NCBI GenBank assembly: GCA_031308135.1
Contig: JAHLJT010009419.1
Coordinates: forward strand, 39,549,221-39,613,220
Reading direction: 5' to 3'
Length of the DNA stretch: 64,000 bases
DNA from: Acheta domesticus
Taxonomy: Eukaryota; Arthropoda; Insecta; Orthoptera; Gryllidae
The notes beneath the pieces were generated by a model, which saw nothing but the letters and a program-made list of their open reading frames with translations, was not told where the DNA came from and did no database searches. Below are positions 60,190 to 64,000 of the stretch, piece after piece (the first letter of the stretch is position 1; the number at the start of each line of letters is the position of its first letter). Both the position numbers and the translations under genes were made by a program.

Positions 60190-60352
60190 GGACTCTTGCA
60201 CACGAGCACTGCGTTGACGCGCGATAAGTAACGCGCGTCGTAGAATCTGAATAGGCGAATCTGCACACGAGCGCTTTGGCCGTTCCGTAAAAGTGTTAAT
60301 ATACGACGCGCGTCAATCTCGCGTCAACGCAACGCTCGTGTGACACAGGCCT
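60190..60352. mobile_element. Palindromic MITE with CACACGAGC motifs
   Basis: The left arm (GCACACGAGC, TGCGTTGACGCGCG, ACGCGCGTCGTA) is inverted in the right arm (ACGACGCGCGT, CTCGCGTCAACGCA, GCTCGTGTG). A further GCACACGAGCGC occurs inside at about 60262. GC-rich for its surroundings, no ORF. Ends and target duplication not certain. Confidence 0.7.
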
Positions 60353-61044
60353 TCTGTGACAGAATTATGGGCTATCGTGCAAGAGCGGGATGAGTGCAAG
60401 GCTTCGTTGAGGCGTTGGCGTATAAGCTCTACGAAGCGAGTATTTTCACAAATTGTCATATCCCCACTAATATAAGTGAAGATATAAAATTCCCTACACA
60501 TTTCTCCACTTTCATTCTCGCATCTTCAGTAAAGTCTCTTCCCTTTTCCTCGTACTTCGCCAACGACTGCGTCATCTACTTTGACGGACTGTATAATCTA
60601 GATTCTTCTACATCACCTGCAAATTAGATTGAAAGTAATAATTTCGGCGTATCTCAAAAACACTTCCTGCCACTTTCCTTGTGCCGCAGCCCTTTAATCG
60701 AGGCGTGGGTGGACGGGTGGGCGTGCCAGCGCGGAGATGAAGCCGCTCTCGTGGACCGTAAACGCATCGCGGCCTCCGTTACTCAACTTTATCTGGCGCT
60801 CGCGTGGGGCTTCCTCCTCATTCACCAGGGCCCCGCGCGCAAACGGGCGCGGCGCTGGTTGACCTATATTTTTGCACAATGCCCAACCCGGTCTCTTTCC
60901 AGCAGATCAATAAGGTCTCTTTTCACGTCGTTCTCCTCTTTGGGCACTGAATTAACCTTTTTGTGATCATATTTCATCCTTGTCTAGTCTGTTCGTTTCT
61001 GCTCATCTCCTTTTTCCGCATCTGTTCATATTTTGCTTCATTTT
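60353..61044. other. Unassigned sequence with a small GC-rich patch
   Basis: 60680-60870 is moderately GC-rich with a 95-codon plus frame and no domain. Nothing else supported. Confidence 0.4.
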
Positions 61045-61045
61045 T

Positions 61046-61760
61046 ACTTTCTCATCCTTAACAAGGAAGAGAAGCGCCAGAAAACGAATTTTCGCCAGAA
61101 AAGCTCTTATTGGCGGACTCTGGTAAAGAAAAAGTGGATAAATCCAGTTGCTAAATATAGAAAAAAACCTGTAACATTTGGTGTAGCCAGAACCTGTGTT
61201 GTGTTGGTTCTTGGTAACGAAACATTAAGGGCAAAACGTCCGTCTGTCCGCCTGTGGTCAACGCTAGCGCCTAAACCGTTTAGCCGATTTTCTCCAAAAT
61301 TGATATTCCCCAATTGTTCTGGCTGATGTTGCGGCCTCTGGAATTTGCAACCAGCATTTTAATTTTGGGGGATTCTTTACATGAAGCCCTTTACATTTTC
61401 AAAATAAGGACTTAACTAATAAATTTTGTTGAATAGTGCAAAGTACGTGTAAGTGAATGGTGCAGGTCTCATTTTCGTTGAAATCTCCAATTTTTGGAAA
61501 ATTGCAAAACCAATTTTAAACTATAAAATTGAAGACACATTTTTGCCTCAAAGTCTGTTGTACAAAACTAGCATATTAAAAAAGGTCATGTACAATTTTT
61601 TGAAAAAAACAGTAGTTTTTGCGTAATTTTGCGCTTGAAATTCGGAAAAAATCTCAAAAATTGCCCCAATTGTTTCTTTAAATTTTCTACTCTTATGTTA
61701 ATGAGGGACGTGAAGAAATATGGTGCTAGTCCCATTTTCGGATATTGTCAAAGAATACAA
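61046..61760 (+). repeat. Family A repeat, copy A8
   Basis: Starts ACTTTCTCATCC after the usual T-run and carries the 'aaagaaaaagtggataaatccag' block, the 'acgtccgtctgtccgcc' block, 'gctagcgcctaaacc', 'ttctccaaaattgatattcccc' and the 'aaggtcatgtacaatttttt' block in family order. 3' terminus not clear. Confidence 0.7.
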
Positions 61761-62029
61761 AAAAAAAACTTTTACAATTTCACAAAACTCTTGCAGTGTT
61801 GCGAAACACAAAATTAAAGGCACACACTGACCAAGCGATGCTACCTGACTAACACAGCAAGCAAAAACCAAATGAATGTAACATTGAAAGGTTACGAGGC
61901 ACACATGGCTGGGTTGTCGAACCACACCACTGTCACAGCACCACCGCTCCTACAAATCACACCGCTGTCTAGTAGAGGGTCTCAAATGCAGAAAGCGTGA
62001 AAAATGCCCTTCACCGCCGTGGATGCTTC

Positions 62030-62335
62030 ATGCTCCCGGTCCACCATAGCTCCTTCCGCTTGGCCCACACTCCACCAGCTGTGTCGCCCGCTGTCCGCTC
62101 GTGTTCTGGCGCTGCCCCGGGTTCCGACCCCGGGCAGGGCGCAGAGGGGCGGGCAGCCGGCTAGCTGGCGGCGGGGGGCGGACGTAGGCGGGGGGAGAGA
62201 TACGGGCGCGACGGCGCGATGGTGTTGGTGGCGGCGGTGACGGTGGTGATGTAGTGACGTCACCGGTGTCGGCGGCGAGGGTAGCTGATTGCAACCTGGC
62301 AGGGCGGCGGAAGAACTGTCACATGCATCAAGGCG
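62030..62335. promoter_or_regulatory. CpG-rich island 19
   Basis: GC-dense block with a strong GC hairpin (TGCCCCGGG and CCCCGGGCA, about 62113-62136) and (GGCGGTGAC)-like low complexity at 62230-62275. Frames on both strands are compositional. Role inferred. Confidence 0.45.
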
Positions 62336-63999
62336 CGGGGAAACAATGATTTAATTAATGTCTTCATTCCATTTCATTGATTGTTTGATGGATTGATTGA
62401 TGATCGATTGATTTTTTTTTAAGTGGGACGCGCGAATTTTGGAATTGGCGCCCCCATGACACCCTGGTCTAGCATGGAACTCCCATAATTTAGCGGGAAG
62501 TACCCCAAAGAGTGCCCAGGTGGGCGGAAGTCGCAGGAACCTGTCCGCGCCGACCAAAATGTGCTAACAGATATTGCTAGTTTTTTTTCCCGAAAAGTGC
62601 AATTTTTCAATATTACATAGCTGTTTCCAATAACACGAGAAAGTATGTGTTATTGTAGCACCTAATTTTTCCTTCTTCTTGGCTTCAAGCTCATCAGACT
62701 CTGTCTTTCTCGGAGTCAGGCATTTGTCTTTCCAGAACGCAAGGATACCTGTCTTACTTTCCACGTTTTCTGCCCACAAAGCCTTGAAGAATTTAGCATC
62801 GTTTGAGTACATCCACAAACCTGGGAGCCCATTCTTGTAATGGTATTTTTGTACCCATCGTCGTCAACCTCTTTTCCTCCTCGTTTTCCCTTGCCCTCTC
62901 GCATGCGAGCTAATGGCCCACCGTGGAAGCGCCTGACGAGACGACTTCTCGACGCACTGCACCCCGCAAGTAGTTGCGGTCTGATGGTGTGAAGCTCTGT
63001 GTTCTTGACCGGGGTTATCGTGTTTTCATATCGGCCGGCCTGACACACTTGGACGCCATTTCGCTCACGTAGCACACTTCGACGTTGTTGCTGTGCACGT
63101 ATTAGGAGAGAGCCTGAGAGAAAACGCACCATGAACTCGGTGAATTTCGAATATTTCCCCTCCCTTCGCTTCCTGAGTTCCACATCCACATTCTCTGAAA
63201 GCAAATACTAAATAATCAAGAGTATTAAAAGCAGTCGTGCGTAGTGGATAAGGAATGAGTCGTAATAGAAAAAGAGATCACTTACAGTTTTATACGCGAT
63301 AACATTTTTATATTCTAAGACTAAGCTTACTAACAGCGAAGAGTTGTCAACACCATTCTTTCTCCTGCCACTCTGTGTGCACCCGGCGAGCTCTAGTTTA
63401 TATGCTTTGTCGTTTTCTTCCGGGATCTCGGGACAGTACAATCAGAAAAGCTTCATACAGTATGTCAATTTTGGATGGAATTATATTCACAAGATGATAG
63501 TTGTAAATACACATGCATCCAAAATGGGTCTTTGATGAGAAAGTTCTTGCTCCTGAAACCTTTTCTGTATATTTTGATAAGTACGATCTCCAAGGCCCAT
63601 TATACTACTTCGAAACTGAAACGCTGATCACGCATAGCAGAAGCACGCATATGATATTATACCTATAACGGCAGCGCGTTTTCCAGCAGCGTCCAAGTGC
63701 GCGGGAAATCGAGAGCTGCTAGACTCGCATGACATGGCTGCTTTTTCCTCGTAATTGTGGCACGTTTGGCTTCTCATACCAACAGATATACCTCACTGTG
63801 TTCTACAAGAAATTATTTCATCCATAATCATTCACCCCTCATAATCATCCTACCAACCTTCATAAGGTTGAATGCGAAGGCAAACCACACTGATCAGCTG
63901 TCACCTATTCAGGAAAGAACGAATAAAGATCGTAAGCTGAACTCACCTACATTCAGAAATGGACTGGCATACTCATCGCTAGAGCCCAGATTTGTAGGC
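62336..63999. other. Unassigned sequence with overlapping minus-strand frames
   Basis: A (GATT)n-like patch lies at 62375-62412. Minus frames 63204-62716 (162 codons) and 62818-62564 (84 codons, with NDAKFFKALWAENVESKTG) overlap out of phase and have a balanced composition that looks more protein-like than the island frames. I do not recognise them. They could be a decayed gene or element, or an exon read in one frame only. Beyond 63210 nothing is supported. Confidence 0.3.
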
Positions 64000-64000
64000 A

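Noticed and set aside
62105..62140. GC hairpin with GGGTTCCGACCC resembling a tRNA T-arm
   Set aside because: No A box, anticodon stem or acceptor stem can be placed upstream; it is a GC-rich palindrome in a CpG island.
1..64000. CRISPR array, prokaryotic operon or phage system
   Set aside because: No regularly spaced short repeats with unique spacers and no dense co-directional ORFs; repeat content is eukaryotic.

Overview
This is a nuclear genomic window from an animal, most likely an arthropod and probably an insect with a large, transposon-rich genome. That is an inference from the types of mobile element present (tRNA-headed SINEs, hAT-like and Tc1/mariner-like DNA transposons and MITEs, a Ty3/Gypsy fragment, a non-LTR retroelement 3' domain) and from an AT-rich background broken by very sharp CpG-dense islands. 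The species cannot be named from the sequence. There are no operons or Shine-Dalgarno-led genes and no long ORF with a recognisable host protein domain. The longest open frames lie inside GC-rich islands or minisatellites and are compositional. I could not support any intact host protein-coding gene; the window looks intergenic or intronic.

Layout. About nineteen GC/CpG-rich islands of roughly 0.2 to 0.7 kb are scattered from 1 to 62 kb, each falling back abruptly to AT-rich DNA. They may be promoters, alternative first exons or enhancers of a neighbouring or enclosing gene, but no exon could be defined. Between them lie mobile-element remains: nine copies or fragments of one composite repeat (here 'family A', with a terminal ACTTTCCCGT motif and an internal period near 300 bp); a decayed Tc1/mariner-like transposon with TIRs and a frameshifted DDE transposase (39.3-41.0 kb) nested in one family A copy; two copies of a palindromic MITE centred on a CRE-like TGACGTCA (3.7 and 42.9 kb); a 374-bp fold-back element (23.1-23.5 kb); a hAT-type MITE with a perfect 8-bp target duplication (31.2 kb); a hAT-like insertion nested in a family A copy (17.0 kb); two members of a tRNA-headed SINE family (4.3 and 33.8 kb); a second SINE type with an (AAT)n tail next to a non-LTR retroelement 3' end with the same type of tail (46.3-47.3 kb); and a Gypsy RNase H fragment (53.5-53.8 kb).

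Simple repeats include a 20/22-bp minisatellite at 50.3-50.8 kb between two CpG islands, a 16-bp minisatellite at 42.2 kb, a 40-bp pyrimidine-rich array at 27.5 kb, a long interrupted poly-T at 36.7 kb and several (TTA)n/(TTC)n tracts.

The elements do not form a pathway. The window records layered insertion (element into element) around a set of CpG islands that have stayed largely free of insertions, with one clear exception at 31.2 kb.
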